Shown one piece after another: positions 1-12,999 of a stretch of DNA of 64,000 bases. Numbering within the stretch: position 1 is the first letter of the stretch; every line of letters begins with the position of its first letter. Below the pieces are notes generated by a model. The model was not told where the DNA came from. It saw only the letters and a list, made by a program, of their open reading frames with translations, and ran no database searches. Source of the DNA: Aselliscus stoliczkanus (lineage: Eukaryota; Chordata; Mammalia; Chiroptera; Hipposideridae); contig CM066728.1 in assembly GCA_033961575.1 (NCBI GenBank), positions 101,012,852 to 101,076,851 of the forward strand, in the 5' to 3' direction. The translations under genes and the position numbers were made by a program.

Positions 1-2740
1 AACATTTATCAACAAAATGATAGTTGGCCAATATGAAATTTAGCATTAATATACTGCAGACTAGCATAACCTCTCATATGTTGCTATTGCATGACACAGT
101 ACAAAGAGCATTGATGTGCATGTCTTAAATTCTGAGCTTTAGTTTTACCATTTAAAAATGGCACAGTTGGACTTCCTTTTTAACCCTGCAAGTCTCCTTA
201 AAAAGATTTCTTTTTAAATGATACATTTTTATTTCCATTAAACTGCATTTTAAATGATCAATTTTTTTATCATACACTGTTTTTTAAAAATATTATCGTA
301 TTTCCTTGTCAGTTGAGAACACTGTGCTTAGTTTTAATGCTCTTTCATATTGCTTTACTTTACTCCTCAATTTTGAATTAAAACAACTAATGAAATGACA
401 AAAGAATCAAATGTTTTCAACCCCAAGAATTTCTTGAAACTCCTTCCCACAATCAGTGATCCCCAGGGTTTTGCCCTATTCAGAGTAACATGGATAGACC
501 TCCCATGTCCTCACTCTACCTCCTGACTCCCGGAAAGGGGATATTAGATTCTGCCTTATTTTCCTCCAAAGGGCTCCTGAAAATAAATAAATGTCAACTT
601 ACTTGGAAGTGATAATACAGTCACTTATTTAAAACTGGGAAATGAAGTGACTGACAAGGATCACCCTTTAATATATAGTGATAAATTTGATGTGAATCAG
701 TACAATAGGAAAAGTCTTTCTTGATATAATTATCCCACTTTGCTGCAATTATATTTCATTTAGAATCTTGCTTGTTTATAGGCTGTTAGCATTGTGCAGG
801 GTGGTTTTTCCTGCATTTCAATGAGCATATATTTTTTTTTAATTTCCATTTTTTAGACCTCTGTACCAGTACCTGGCTCATAGTGTACTGATTTAGAATA
901 AGATTTTCATCATATAAGAAACTATCTCAGGAGGTATTAAAAATGCACCTATAGTTACCTCTGGCAATTCATAACCAAATTAAATGAAGTCTATTGTCAT
1001 ATCCAAGTTAGCACACTATAATTTAAAACAGAAAATGAACAATAAATGTCTATTATCAAGATGAAACTAGAGAATAAAAATCATTATTCTTGGTTGATAG
1101 TTTTCTGCTCTTCTATGTTTAATTAAATGAGATCTAAAATATGAACATATTTTTAAGAATATTTGAGATAAAACTGGATTTGTATAACCAAGTCATGACA
1201 AATAGGGAAACTACATGCTTTTCTGATCATTTTTAAATTCAAACTACATAAAGATATACTGTAATTTAAAAATGCAGGTGCGTAGATTTTATAGTATAGC
1301 GAATGCACTTAAAACCAAAGCCAAAAAAAAAATCTAGTGGCTGCATATCCTTAATGAACATGCATATTAAGTCCTAATTAAGAGTATGTGATAGACAAGT
1401 TTTAGGTCAAAATTGAAATATTTTCTGTGCAGTAATACAGTGAAAATGAGGTATAAATCCTGAGTTGGTGGCTATATTAAGAGAATTTAATTCTTTCTCA
1501 TTATAGGTTTAGAAATAATGGTACCTATGGTCAAATTCCATTCCAAATCTCTATTCCAGGCATTCATTTTAATTTAAATTAAAAATAGTGATTAAGACAA
1601 TGGAATTAGGAAGCTTGCAGCTCAGTTACTTTTTGTCTGTCTTCTCAACCAAGGAAATTAGAATGACTTTTAATTTGAAGATAAAACTATCAAAAAAAAA
1701 AAAAATTGGACCTGGAATGTCAACTCATTTTCACATGTACAAGGCCTCTATTAGTGTCTCCATTTATCAGTTTTTTCTTTTTGAGTTATTAATGTACTCA
1801 AATATATTCTTCAAATACATTTTCTTTTAAATAGAATATCTACCGCCATATAATATTTAGCTTTGTTAACGTATTTTTAGAATGCATTGGATTTATAACA
1901 GTATTTTCCAATAGAAAGAAACTAAAATATATTTACAAAACATGTAATTTATTTTATATGTAAATATCATACTAAAGCACAAAGACTATTTGCACACATA
2001 CAGTTTCAGAAATAGCATTTCTATAATTTATTTGCTGGTTTTTTTCCCTTCTTTTTTGAGCATCACATTTTCTTCCTAATAGTACAACTTGTTTTCTTAG
2101 AGAAGAACATATTTCACACCTATGTTTCTGTAATTGGGTGATTTTCTAATCTCCTGGACTGAGTGAGATTCTGAAAGACTTTCCAGATACTCTCTGTTCC
2201 AGCCTCCAACAATCTTTTCCAAAATAGGTTGGCAGAAGAAACTGAGCTTAAGAAAGGAGTTTAAGTTCCTCTGGCTTCTTTTCTTTCATTCTGTTGCTCT
2301 TGTGTAGCAGAACTACTTATTATTGGATTGGTTTTAACAACCTATTTGCCTGAAGATCTAGAGATTATTCTCACATTAGGTTTATCAGTATTAAAACAGT
2401 ATTTTGTTTTCATCTACCTGTCTCTTCTCTTTTTTCTTTTTGTTTTTTGTTTCTTGTATTGGTCCTGTCATTTAAAAATGTCCTGTCCTGTGTGGTTTTG
2501 AGAGTTACTCCATATTTATTGCTATGATTTGCAATTTTCAAGTTATTTAGATGTCTGTCAATTTTTATAGCTAAAGGTAATTATGAATTTTTTAAAGTTC
2601 CCCTTGTTATATAAACAGATTTTCTAGTAGGTCATACTGATAAAATAATTATTTGACAAATGTGTATTTGTATCTAATTTATTTCATTGTGAACTATTAT
2701 GTAAATTGTTATTTTGAGATTTCTCAAATTTGGTTTTTCA
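1..2740. other. AT-rich stretch, no recognised feature
   Basis: Unique-looking AT-rich sequence with short homopolymers (for example an A-run near 1690). The open frames here are short and lysine/phenylalanine rich, as expected by chance in AT-rich DNA. I see no recognisable repeat, exon or promoter. Confidence 0.5.
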
Positions 2741-3110
2741 ACATTTAGTTCTTAGCCAATTCCATATCCTTTGCTTTCTCCTTCTCTCTTTCTACATTCT
2801 ATCAAAACTTGTGTTTGTGAGATAGTCAGATACATAAAGCCCACTCTAAACTCGAAAATCTGTGAATATACTATTTTTTCTCCCTCTTCATTCCACACAT
2901 CATACATTTCATCTTGAGTACTTCTAGGGTGAATTACGTTTCTATTCCCAATTATCCTCTTTCTCCCTGTAACGGTATTAATCATTTCCATTCTGGCCAT
3001 GCCTCCCTGTAGGTAGACCGTATTTCTCCACCCATCATTAGTGTTGACCATGTGATTTGTCATAACTGATGGGATGTTAATAGACACACAATGCACTCCT
3101 TTTCTGTGAA
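2741..3110 (-). other. Unassigned block with a 114-codon minus-strand open frame
   Basis: A minus-strand frame (2752-3096) is open for 114 codons. Its translation has no signal peptide, membrane segment or motif I recognise. Base composition is more even than in the flanks, which may mean an old, heavily diverged repeat such as an LTR in antisense orientation. I do not call it a gene: no splice-site context, codon signature or homology is visible. Confidence 0.25.
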
Positions 3111-3689
3111 GATGATTTAAATGGACTTGAATGGTTTAATTTAGGTTCTTGTTCATATTTTCGGTCATGAGATAAGGTCTGATCCTTCAACCTGGTCACA
3201 GAATCAAAAAGCATGTGCAAACAACTAGAGTGTCACACAGCCCGACAGAGCCCTTCTGAGTCCAGCCATCACCAGCAACAGCCCAATGAGAAACTAATTT
3301 TCATTTAGTTGTAGCTCTTACCCAGATTTATAATTATTTTATTAATTTGTGTATTTCTTCTTTTCACTCTGTCACCAGCTAGCCTACATTTTCAATAAAG
3401 ACACTAGGATCCAAAGACTAGAATAGTTATGCGGCAGATGTGCAAAAATATTTGTTGAAGTAATGCATGATTGAAAGACTCCTCTCTTTCACAATGATGG
3501 CTCTCTTGTAGATGAAATAAACTTCTTTTTATTTTATATGTTTTAGCTAGGGACAGAAATATAATTTTATTCTAATAGGTCTCAGTTAAATATTCTCAAA
3601 TTTCTCCAGTTAAGCTGGTCTTGTTCTTATACATACACCTAACAGCAGATGCATACTATCTAAATAGTAAAATATGCCACCCATGAAAT

Positions 3690-3800
3690 GTCTTTAAAGT
3701 TTCTAGCTTTGCACACATTAGTTCATGTGGTTTTTCCAGCAACTCTATGAGTTAGATACAAATAACATGAAATAATACAAGTAACTATGAAATAGATAAG
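3690..3800. repeat. Possible MIR-like fragment
   Basis: The stretch around TTAGTTCATGTGG and CAACTCTATGAGTTAGATAC resembles the diverged 3' part of ancient MIR elements. It is short and degraded, so this is a weak assignment. Confidence 0.3.
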
Positions 3801-4089
3801 AAAACCAAGAATCATGAAATTTAAGTGAGGTTTCTAAAATTATGTGTATGAGTGTGTGTGTTTATTATGACCTAGACTAGAAAATTATGTATGAAGTTCA
3901 ACAACCTTTTTATAAGTCCACTTTGTGTCACTATTCACATTATTTACTGTAGATAAAAATGGAAATCATTACAATATTTTTTTTCCCTAGTAGTGGGGAA
4001 AGAAAAGATGACCATTTTAATTAAGTCTAAAGATTTTGAACATTTTCTGAAGTAACCTCTATGAGATAAACTATATTTCTATTCTATTT

Positions 4090-4120
4090 AAAACAAACAA
4101 ACAAACAAACAAACAAAAAC
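4090..4120. repeat. (AAAC)n microsatellite
   Basis: About seven tandem AAAC units, directly visible. Confidence 0.9.
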
Positions 4121-4194
4121 CTACTAAAATTTCCTCTCTTAAAGAAATTTACTCCTGCCAAGCTGACGCTGTGTTTTGTTTTAGTCAATCAAAT

Positions 4195-4470
4195 ATGTGT
4201 GGTCGTAAAATATTCACTTCTGGGCAGAGTCTTGTGATCCCGCACGGAGACCCCTGTGTGTTCTTCCTCTCACCTCTGTGATCATGGAAGCCTGAGTTTT
4301 TATTGCAAACCATCAGCCTGGACTAATTTCACTAAGCTGAGTCACCAGCTGACCTGTGATGGGCACGTAGAAACAAAAATCTTATGTGCTACATAAACTG
4401 TCTTTTGGAGCTACTAAATTTGGAGTTTTCTCTATGATCATATAATAACTCAGCCAATCAAGGCTGACAG
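4195..4470 (+). mobile_element. MaLR-like solo LTR, 3' part
   Basis: Contains a run of landmarks typical of old mammalian MaLR (MLT1-type) LTRs: CACTTCTGGGCAGAG, then TGATCATGGAAGCCTGAG, then a CTGAGTCACCAGCTGACC-like segment, then a degraded TTTGGAGCTACTAAATTTGG-like end. It is heavily diverged, with no internal region attached. Subfamily not assigned. Confidence 0.5.
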
Positions 4471-4879
4471 AGAATATTTTTTTTTAAGTTGAGGGAAAGA
4501 TATGTAAAATTTGTGATCACCAGAATAAATTCCCTAAATCTCAATGAACACATCAGTATAAAGCTAAGTGTGTTAACTTTGCACAGAGCCCATATTTCAC
4601 AGTTCCTTCTTAAACTCAGTATTACGTGACACAGTTCTTGGCACATAAAATATTAAAAATTAATTTACTTTTTAATTTATTTAGATGAAATATTATCAAG
4701 TGTGAGGTTGCAATGTCTATTATTGTATATGGAAATTTTGTACAATTAAGTTTGCAAACTTTCCACTGTGTAAGTGCATGGTGGAAACTTTGAGAGCTTA
4801 ATTGTCTGATCTTTGTACATATGAGTGTCAAATTTAGGAAATATATGTAAATCTTAAGAATCTTAAGATGGTAAACATA

Positions 4880-7800
4880 GATTAAATATATTGATTTATA
4901 AAATAATCAAATCACATTCTAAGCACACTTCCTCACAAATGCTGAATGCATTGTTTCTGAATGGGTTTTCTAATTTGTCACTTATAAATTTAGAAAAATT
5001 CTACATCTAAATTTTGGTTAAATAAGATATGAGAAATCTCTTTGTAAAAATCATTCAATAAATTACACTAGCTATAAATACTCATTTATACAAACTTATT
5101 TAAACTAAAATGTATCCCAAAATATAAAACAATATAAATTAGACTCTCAAAATGTTTAGATGGAAGTGTTATAAAATTTGGATCATAAATTAGTTTTTAA
5201 TGCTTTAATAGCTGTTAATAATTTTTAATTAAAGTATTTTAGTAGTATTCAAAAAAACCTAAAAGGTTTTCCTAATTCACAAACTTGCTCTATAAAATAT
5301 TCATAACTTCTGTTTGTGAAATACATCAACATGTTTTTTACATAAGAAAAGTAATCAATCATTTTTGCTGGGCTTTATCTTTGTAAATTTTCCCAATTGA
5401 GGTTAGTCAATTGAAGAATAATGGGTTATGTATTTACAGACAACTCAAATCAACAAAACCTGTGTTGCTCAATAGTCCTCAGTGAAAATAGTTGCAAAAG
5501 AAGATACTAGAAATTGTATTACCTATGGTGCCCCTGATCATTAACCTGTGGGTGTTAGAAGCAAATCAGCATGATAGACATGGTTTTTTTGACAGGAAGC
5601 TAGAGAATTCTGAAGACATAAACATCATTATTAAATCATGCTTCAATATGAGCATCAGAGAAGTAAATATTAATGAGCCTTTTGTGAATAAGAGATTAAT
5701 TTACTGTCAAGTAGACATTCCCTTCACAAGAAAAAGGCAGATTTATAGAAATTAAAAATCTACACCATAGGCAGATACTTCTGAACTACAATTAAATTAC
5801 AGTCATATTCAACACAATAGTATTACCCCCAGAGGAATTCTGAGCCATTTTGTATTTGTGAAATGAGAAATGTTTGCTGGTTTTCATCTTGTCCTATGAG
5901 TGTCCCAGACAGCCATATCTCTGATAAGCACTGTGGACTTCTCAATTTTCACTTTTGCTGTTTGAGACTGTTTAATACAAACCCTTACATCCATTCCTGT
6001 GTAATACAGGATTCTGCTCATTGTTTCTTTGTTTTTTAATCACAAAGCATGACAGTTTGATGAAAGTTTTTATCCTTTCCCCACATACATGGACATACTC
6101 GTACAGGTAAACCCTCGCACAGGTATTTTCAGTGGGTTTGCAAAATACCATGAAGTCCAGCCATGTATCATTAGATAAGTCCTGGATTTAGTAGTTTCAA
6201 CTAGTTTTTAAACCTGTTCATGTACATGATTAATTGCTGGTCTGAAGTTTGGTTCCCAGACCAAAAATACTTGGGATGACTCTGGATTTCCATGCTTGTA
6301 GCACTGAGTTTCAGGATATATCGAGTTAAATGAAATGGAATAACTGTTAGTTTTTACCTGGTTTTCAGGATTTTTCACTGGGACCCTCCTGACTGAGGAG
6401 ATGCATGCTCTCTGGCAGGCTTGGCCTTGGCACATGTGCCCAGAGAGGCAATGTGAAAAGCATGGTATGTAACAGAGCCTAGGATGGAGAGCTGACTCCC
6501 CTGAGCAGAAGTGGTCTGCACCTACTTCAACCTTGCTTCGCTTTGAGAAGAGTGTGGCCAGTAGGAAAGTGTTCTTGACATGTTGTGGGACCTCCCATTA
6601 CAACTCCTTTTCTCTGAGTTGCTTTGCCACCTTTATATGCTCTAAAGGTAACTAAACTGGCATTATAAGTAACATCTGTCCTCAATGAATCTTTTGGTCA
6701 ATTCTAGACTTAGGTCCATTGATAGAGATTTGATAGTTTTGTAGAAACTTTTAAATACAACAATCTGTACTCTCTCAAGTACATGTCTTTTGAAGTTCTC
6801 TAGATACATTTTGGAATTCTTAGGTTTTTTTTTTTTAAGTCCATGCTTAATAGTCTTATGGGTACTTTTCTTATATTTCTAACATGAGTAAAATTATGCT
6901 GCCATAGTATTCGGGGTGTCTCTACACATTCTCAGACTCAGTTCCATGCTAATGAAAACTGTTCAATCCAGAAGCCTGCTGAAATAGGGAAAAGTGGCAT
7001 GGTTGGTTGAAGACTGAATTAACCCAGTCCCCCCAATGTTTTGTTTTGTTTTGTTTTTAAAAAAATCTTATTTAGAATATAAAGGGGACATTTCCTGGCA
7101 ATAAGCTCTGGAGCAGAATGGTCTTGTTAGTTCAGGAGGCCACAGCTGCCATTATAGGAGTGATCTATTGTTAGGAAGAAGCACAGGCTATAAATATCAG
7201 GAGTAGGACCAGTGTAAAGAGGACAATGAAGTGGAGTGCAGGGAAAAATTGCAATTTCAGTGGAAAAAGGTCGAGAACCTCATAAAAGTGGGAAGAAGAG
7301 TAAAGGGGGAGTAAAAGAGAGCAAGAAAAAATGTTCAGCTGTTTCCTAGAGATGCTTTGTCATCTTATGGATCCCTTTTATGGATACCCTTATTATAAAA
7401 CATCTTCTATTTCATACTGCATGAGTCTAGTTCTGCTACTTGCAATTGGAAAGAAAAGAAAATCTTACTAGAAGAAAAAGTCCTCTTTTGAAATGTTTTG
7501 TGTTTTGTGTTGGCTTTTTTAGAGTCCAAACTGAGAAGCCCCAGTGAATTAAAAGGCTTTCTAAGAACAATAATTTTAATAGGGCATAACTTATATAAAT
7601 GTTTTTCAGAAGAGTAAATGCCACTAGGATCAACTGTGTGGTAATAGTCATACATTTTTATTTTTGACATAATAAAGAGACATCTGTTTTTTAATAGTTT
7701 TGCTTCCAGCTGAATTCTTCACCTTATTTAATATGAAAAAAATTATAGAATTGATTATGCTTGATTATATTTATTTCTTTAAATGTAACATTAAAATTAT

Positions 7801-8460
7801 TTAATCTGTCTATATTGATGGTATGTTTTTCACAAACAGAATGATGTCATTTATGTTTGGTGAGTGCAGAAGTGACACAGGGCCTAGCAAATACAGATGC
7901 TTATTCAATGTTTATTAAATGGATGAGTCACTTGTCCTATTTGTAAATTTACAAACACATTTGCATTTCCTCTTATTTCTAGGAGCTTAATTTCAAAATG
8001 TAGCTTTTCTACTCAAATGGAAAAAGTAGTTTAATATCCATAAAAACATGGATGTGAAGAGATGAAATGAAAAAAAGATCATGTACCAAGAAAGTATTTT
8101 TTATTTTACACCCACTAGGAAACATTGAACTCATATTTTATTCTCCACATGTTTTTTGTTTGTTTGTTTGTTTTCTTATCTTATTCCTTGTAGTTCAATG
8201 AACAATGGCGTTTGTGTCAACGATTTCCTAGCTGGAGGCTGTTTTGAAACAGTGTGTAATCAATATTTTCATGAATAAAGAATTCCTCCTACTGAACTAC
8301 CATATATGTATATCTCAAAGAAGACATACAGATAATGTAACATTTTTAGTGTGATCAATATTAAGAGGTTTAATCATTTCACTACAAATGTTGAAGTCAA
8401 TCAAAGAAAATAAGATGTTTTCAAGTAATGATCTGAACACATTACATTATATTGATTCTC
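4880..8460. other. AT-rich intergenic stretch
   Basis: Mostly unique AT-rich DNA with no supported gene. The segment 5880-7330 is less AT-rich but shows no exon-like frame. A short (TTTG)n run lies nearby at 8158-8173, and the sequence around 7860-7930 may be a degraded MIR/L2 fragment. Confidence 0.4.
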
Positions 8461-8467
8461 ACACATC

Positions 8468-8500
8468 AACAACTTTTTTTGTAAACTAAAAAAAGTTGTT
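8468..8500. repeat. Perfect 13-bp inverted repeat (hairpin)
   Basis: Left arm AACAACTTTTTTT (8468-8480), loop GTAAACT, right arm AAAAAAAGTTGTT (8488-8500). The arms are exact reverse complements. There is no evidence of a function. Confidence 0.9.
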
Positions 8501-9076
8501 TATTAAAAATGAGTAGTGATACAAATATAACTTTGATTAGTAATGTTATACTTTATTGTTATGTTAACTTCTATTACACTAACTCTATTCTGTTTTATTA
8601 CACCATTCTATCATTATTTTCAAGCTTAATCAACTTGGTAGACCTCTGTCTCAAAAGCCAAGAAAGTTAGAAGAACAAAACAAAATGAAGCAATAAGCAG
8701 ATAAGGAAATTGTTAGTATTCAGGACCACTGCGTATTTTAAAATAAAATATAATTGTCTTAAAATTGGAATAGAAGTTCATTAGGTAATCAAGAATTGTG
8801 TGAAAATTACTTAAGCTACAGAGATTTGATACCAGAATTACTCTCAAAGAATGTAATCCTAAGTAATGTGAGGGTGATTCCAGTGGGTTTGCGTTCTTAA
8901 TACTTACCTCGTTCTGTTTCTCATAGTTTCTTCCCAAGAGGGAAGCCAATATTTAATGAAGTCTGCTTATTGGATGTAAGGCACTCATGAGTATGCTGGT
9001 AAATATAAATGGCTTTGAGAGAGGAAAAGCCATTATGTGTAATGTTTGCCAACTTTCACAGTGTAAATATTCTCAC

Positions 9077-9603
9077 TTCTGAAGGTTGAATTGTGCCACC
9101 CCCCTAAAGGATTTGTTACAGTTCCTACCTCCAGAGCCTCAGAAGATGAACTTTTTTGGTGATACAGTATTTGCAGAGGTAATCAAGTAAAATGAGGTCA
9201 TGTTTTCCAATTTTAATTGTAGTCCAATATAAACGGTGTCCTTATAAAACTTTTGATTCCAAAGAGTGAGATTACTGAGTCTAATTTAGTGGATTTACGA
9301 GTATATTTTAATGAAATAGTGCTAGATGGCCTTCCAAAATTACTTTAAAATTTGTTAATAGAAACAAGTATGTACACAGGGAAAATACCATGTGAAGATG
9401 GGAAATATGCTGCCACAAATTATGAGAGGCTAGAAGAGAGTGCTAGAACAAGTCCTTTTCCAGGCACCTTCAAAACATATGACCCTTCAAACAATTTCAT
9501 CTCAAACCTCTGGTCTCCTGAACTGTGAGATAATAAATACCTACTGTTTAAGCCAGTCAGTTTGTTGTACTTTGTTACAGGAGCCATAGGAAACTAATAT
9601 ACT
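9077..9603 (+). mobile_element. MaLR-like LTR, interrupted by a foreign fragment
   Basis: The start (GGTTGAATTGTGCCACCCC, then CCTACCTCCAGAGCCTCAG) and the end (GAACTGTGAGATAATAAATA, then CAGTTTGTTGTACTTTGTTA and GGAAACTAATA) match the layout of MLT1-like MaLR LTRs in sense orientation, including an AATAAA signal. Between about 9251 and 9361, after the TCCTTATAAAA landmark and before the ACACAGGGAAAATACCATG landmark, lies unrelated sequence resembling antisense L1. The LTR appears to be a solo LTR. Confidence 0.6.
9251..9361 (-). mobile_element. L1-like fragment nested in the LTR
   Basis: This stretch (TTGATTCC...GTGAGATTACTGAGTCTAA...TAGATGGCCTTCC) resembles the antisense L1 landmark of a 'GGAATTACTGGGTC ... 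TTTCC' type. It also resembles 10521-10622 in this window. It interrupts the LTR at a point where the LTR should be continuous. No target-site duplication is clear. Confidence 0.4.
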
Positions 9604-10359
9604 CGTTATGACTATTTCAATCCACCAACATGAAACCCTGAAAATGTAATTCTCGGCTCCCACAAGCCATTGTGAGTCCATTCCAGTACACAGTTAGACC
9701 TTTACTATTTGTTAATAGCAATTTTATTTGTTTTAACCTATTTCATAATCATTTTTTTTAACATTGTCTTCTAAAAATGATGAGACTTTTTTAAAAATTG
9801 GGTGAAAAAGTCAGAGGAGTCTTTCTGAAGGAGGCAATATAAATAGAACTTAACTGATGGGTCATTTGGTTAGAAAGAGATGTGGAAAAGGAAATCTGGA
9901 GGAAAAAATTACTATTAATATATAATAAACAACAGGAAAGTAGCAATCTAAAGAGAAATTCAAATACTAACATATCATAAACACATCATTCAACAAAATA
10001 GATCTGTGTTTATTGTTTTGCTTGGATCTTCTTCCCCATCTTTCGATTTTCAATTTTTATTTTTTGTTTTAGAATTGAGTATGTTTTTACTTTTTTCTTC
10101 TAAGTGACACTGCTTTTATGTATCACTTTATGTGTATACATAAGCATATAGCATATCTGAAATATATCATTTACAAATGTTATATACTCAGATATCCCAC
10201 ATGCTGTTTTTTAAAAAATCATGAATACCCACATTTTTATAGATTAACCTTCTATTTCTATGATCAACATTAACAACCTGGGTATATATATGTTTAATAG
10301 CTTTGCAGGTATTCTTCTCAACAACACTGAAATGGCACACTAAATTATTTCACAATATT

Positions 10360-10475
10360 CTATAATTATTTGACAGAGAAGGAAACTGAGAAACAGAGGT
10401 TACATAAATTTTTCAAAGACAAACTAACAGCAAGTGCTGAATTTCAGAATCTGTTCTCTAAGAAAAAGCACAATA
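10360..10475 (-). mobile_element. MIR fragment
   Basis: GACAGAGAAGGAAACTGAGA followed by AACAGAGGTTACATAA matches the antisense core of MIR elements (GAGGAAACTGAGG...GAGGTTAAGTAA). It is diverged, as expected for an ancient SINE. Confidence 0.65.
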
Positions 10476-10499
10476 TGATGCATCTCATTTTCATTATAA

Positions 10500-11460
10500 C
10501 GCAGATTTATTTCTTTACATTTGATTCCCAGCAGTGAGATGACTAAGTCTAATGATTAATGAAATATAATGTTTATAATTTAATGATAGATGGTGTTTCC
10601 AGATTACTTCAATGTTTCACATATTCTTTCTTTTCCCATATTGCTACAAGGAGTTAGTATTATTCTTTTTCCATTTTGGGGTGTGTGGGAGAGCATTCTG
10701 ATAGGTAAGAAAGTATATATATCATATCCCATTACTTTGCATTTCTCAGATTAGAAATATGGGCAATTTTCTCTTGATCATTACATACTTACTTTATTTT
10801 ATTTTGAATTTCCTGCTCAGCCATTCACCACATTTTTTAATCGTTTGCATATCTTATTAGAATCCATCTTCATACACATTATAAGTACATTTTTCAATAC
10901 ACTGTATTCTTTTTATTTGCTTTATATACTTTTGGTGTATATAAATGTGTAGTCAAAAAGGTTGTTTCGTTCTTTCTAGCTCCAGATTCACTATATTAAT
11001 TAAACACGTCATGTCCATAACTCAGAATAAGGAAAAACTGCATTGACAGTTTGAAGTCCTGTTTGCCACTGACTGCATCCATCCACTCTCAATAATTACC
11101 CCTTGCTTGAGTTCTCAGAACTTCATTTTTCTCATTACTTTAACAAAATTTGCATCTATCCTTACGATTCATGTTGTTTAATTTGGAATGTTGTAAAATT
11201 TCATATGGTAAGTTTCTATGTTTTCTTGGCTAATTTATATTTTCCACTTAACATTTTTTGGGTTGTTATACTCAGTATTTTACGACTATCCCCAATTTAT
11301 TTCTCTATCCAAATGACAAGGGACAGTGTTCTTAGTTCAAGTGCTTTATTCTCGTAAACAATGTTGCTCTGAATATGCTAATACTGTTTGTGTGCACTGT
11401 ATATCTTCAGTTTTCTAGATAAGACCAAATTGTTTTCTAGAAGTGTTTTTCCCTTCTGTG
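10500..11460 (-). mobile_element. Antisense old L1 fragments
   Basis: Antisense L1 landmarks occur at several points: GATTCCCAGCAGTGAGATGA near 10524, CCATTACTTTGCATTTCTCA near 10730, CAGCCATTCACCACATTTTT near 10819, and AACAATGTTGCTCTGAATAT near 11358. They follow the style of the antisense 3' part of old L1M elements. Frames are destroyed, and the boundaries are approximate. Confidence 0.5.
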
Positions 11461-11464
11461 AAAA

Positions 11465-12176
11465 CTGTTCATGTTTTCTGCCAGCTCACAAATTTACTCT
11501 TTAGCTGTGTTTTTTGTTTGTTTGTTCAAACCAATGTGTCCCACAATCATTCTTTATTTTTTAAAAATTATGTCAAGTTGCCAAATATCTAATTCCATGT
11601 ATCTGTATTGATTTTTTGGAGCTTTTAAAAAATATTAATTATATTTAATTTAAATTATACTTTTTTTTTTCTCATTTCTTTTACTGTCTTTCCTTGGGTG
11701 TTATACTTTCTCTGTATTTAGTTTGAAACATCTCTGTTTCTGCCATTGGTTTTACTGAACCTTTTAATTATTAATCTGAGATCCCTCTTTATTTGCTAAT
11801 AGCTTCTAGCATTTTTGTGGTGGTTAGATCTGTCTGTAGATATCTTTCTCTGTTGACTCTTAGGGAGCATAGGTAAATCACATCTTCTGTATGTGGTGGG
11901 TCCTCATCGCTCTGAAAGAAAATTCCCAATCACTCCAAACCCCAAAATCATAATTCACAGGTCCTGTTTCTTGTTTTATTTTTCTAATATCTTTTTTTGC
12001 TATCCATTCTTTAAAATTTAAGTCAAATCTCAATTTCTTCATGAAGGTTTTCCTGATTGTGCCACATATTATAAAGGTCTTTCCCTAAAAACATTCAAAA
12101 TGCATAGTTTTATAACATACTATCTTTTATTCCTGTTAGTGTTTCTACTCTTAATGTCTTATTTTTCCCTTCATTG
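11465..12176. other. T-rich stretch, no recognised feature
   Basis: T-rich unique sequence with short homopolymers and a (TTTG)n run at 11512-11526. Nothing gene-like is visible. Confidence 0.4.
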
Positions 12177-12348
12177 AAAATGCCTCTAGGGGCCCGCCGA
12201 GTGGCGTGGTGATTAAGCACTGGCTTGGGAAGCCAGTAGCCCCGGTTCGGGTCCCACATATGAGGCCAGTGACACTGCCCTCAGAAACAAAGAACAAACA
12301 AAAAAGAACAACAACAAAAAAATATATATACATATAAAAATGCCTCTA
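12177..12348 (+). mobile_element. Short tRNA-derived SINE with target-site duplication
   Basis: The tRNA-like head starts at 12189. It has an A-box-like TGGCGTGGTGATTAAG, an anticodon-arm-like palindrome around GGCTTGGGAAGCC, and a B-box-like GGTTCGGGTCCC. The body ends in GACACTGCCCTC and runs into an A/C-rich tail. It is flanked by a 12-bp direct repeat AAAATGCCTCTA (12177-12188 and 12337-12348), showing L1-type insertion. Confidence 0.9.
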
Positions 12349-12404
12349 ACATGTACAAAATTATATCTCAGAAATTTCCATTTCAGTCATTTTGTTGTTG
12401 CTGT

Positions 12405-12424
12405 TGGTGGTGGTGGTGGTGGTG
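12405..12424. repeat. (GGT)n short tandem repeat
   Basis: About six GGT units; they give a Gly-run in an overlapping chance open frame. Confidence 0.85.
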
Positions 12425-12639
12425 ATTTAATATGTAGGCAATTCATCTCCACTTTATTCTGTACAACATTTTGCATCACTTTTATAGGTACCACAAACAC
12501 AGTATCTGTAGTTCCATTTTGATTAAATTCCAACTTATGTTTTACTGATTTGGTATGTTGCTACTTATAAATAACAGAAAAATATTGTATCATTAGGTCA
12601 ATTCCATTTAACTAGTGTAAAAAGATAAACAAGGCATAT

Positions 12640-12985
12640 TAAAATGTTTAGGCATTTATTTGAGCAAAAATTGATTTGAATTGAGAGCATCTGAGCTAAC
12701 AGATAGGAAAGGAGCTCCAAGGATCTGTACAAAATGAAAGATTTTTATAGGCAGGAGGGAGTAGGAATAAAGAAGTTATGCAAGGCAAAAAAGCGGGTTG
12801 ATTATTGCCAGGTTATTTTCTTTTAGGGGATGACAGAGGCAGATGACATCACAAGTGCTGATCAGATGATTCCTGATTGACTGGTTTAAGATTTCATTTC
12901 TGGGAAAGCCAAGACTAATTATAAGTCTCAGTTTAGTGAGGTAGGACTTATCTATCATAAGCAACTTCATTTGGAGCCTGCTGTC
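12640..12985 (-). mobile_element. Probable ERV-class LTR, antisense
   Basis: The stretch has a consistent old-repeat look: AGGCATTTATTTGAGCAAAA at one end, AGGAGCTCCAAGGA and TTTTATAGGCAGGAGGGAG in the middle, and a Leu/Pro-poor minus frame with stops. I recall similar antisense LTR sequences but cannot name the family. Low confidence. Confidence 0.3.
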
Positions 12986-12999
12986 GTGTGTTTTTTTTA

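Noticed and set aside
2752..3096. 114-codon minus-strand frame
   Set aside because: An isolated open frame with no recognised motif and no conserved-exon signs. Kept only as an unassigned block.
12189..12270. Possible functional tRNA gene, from A- and B-box-like motifs
   Set aside because: The same head recurs in about a dozen copies with SINE 3' ends, A-tails and target-site duplications, and lacks a proper acceptor stem. These are SINEs.
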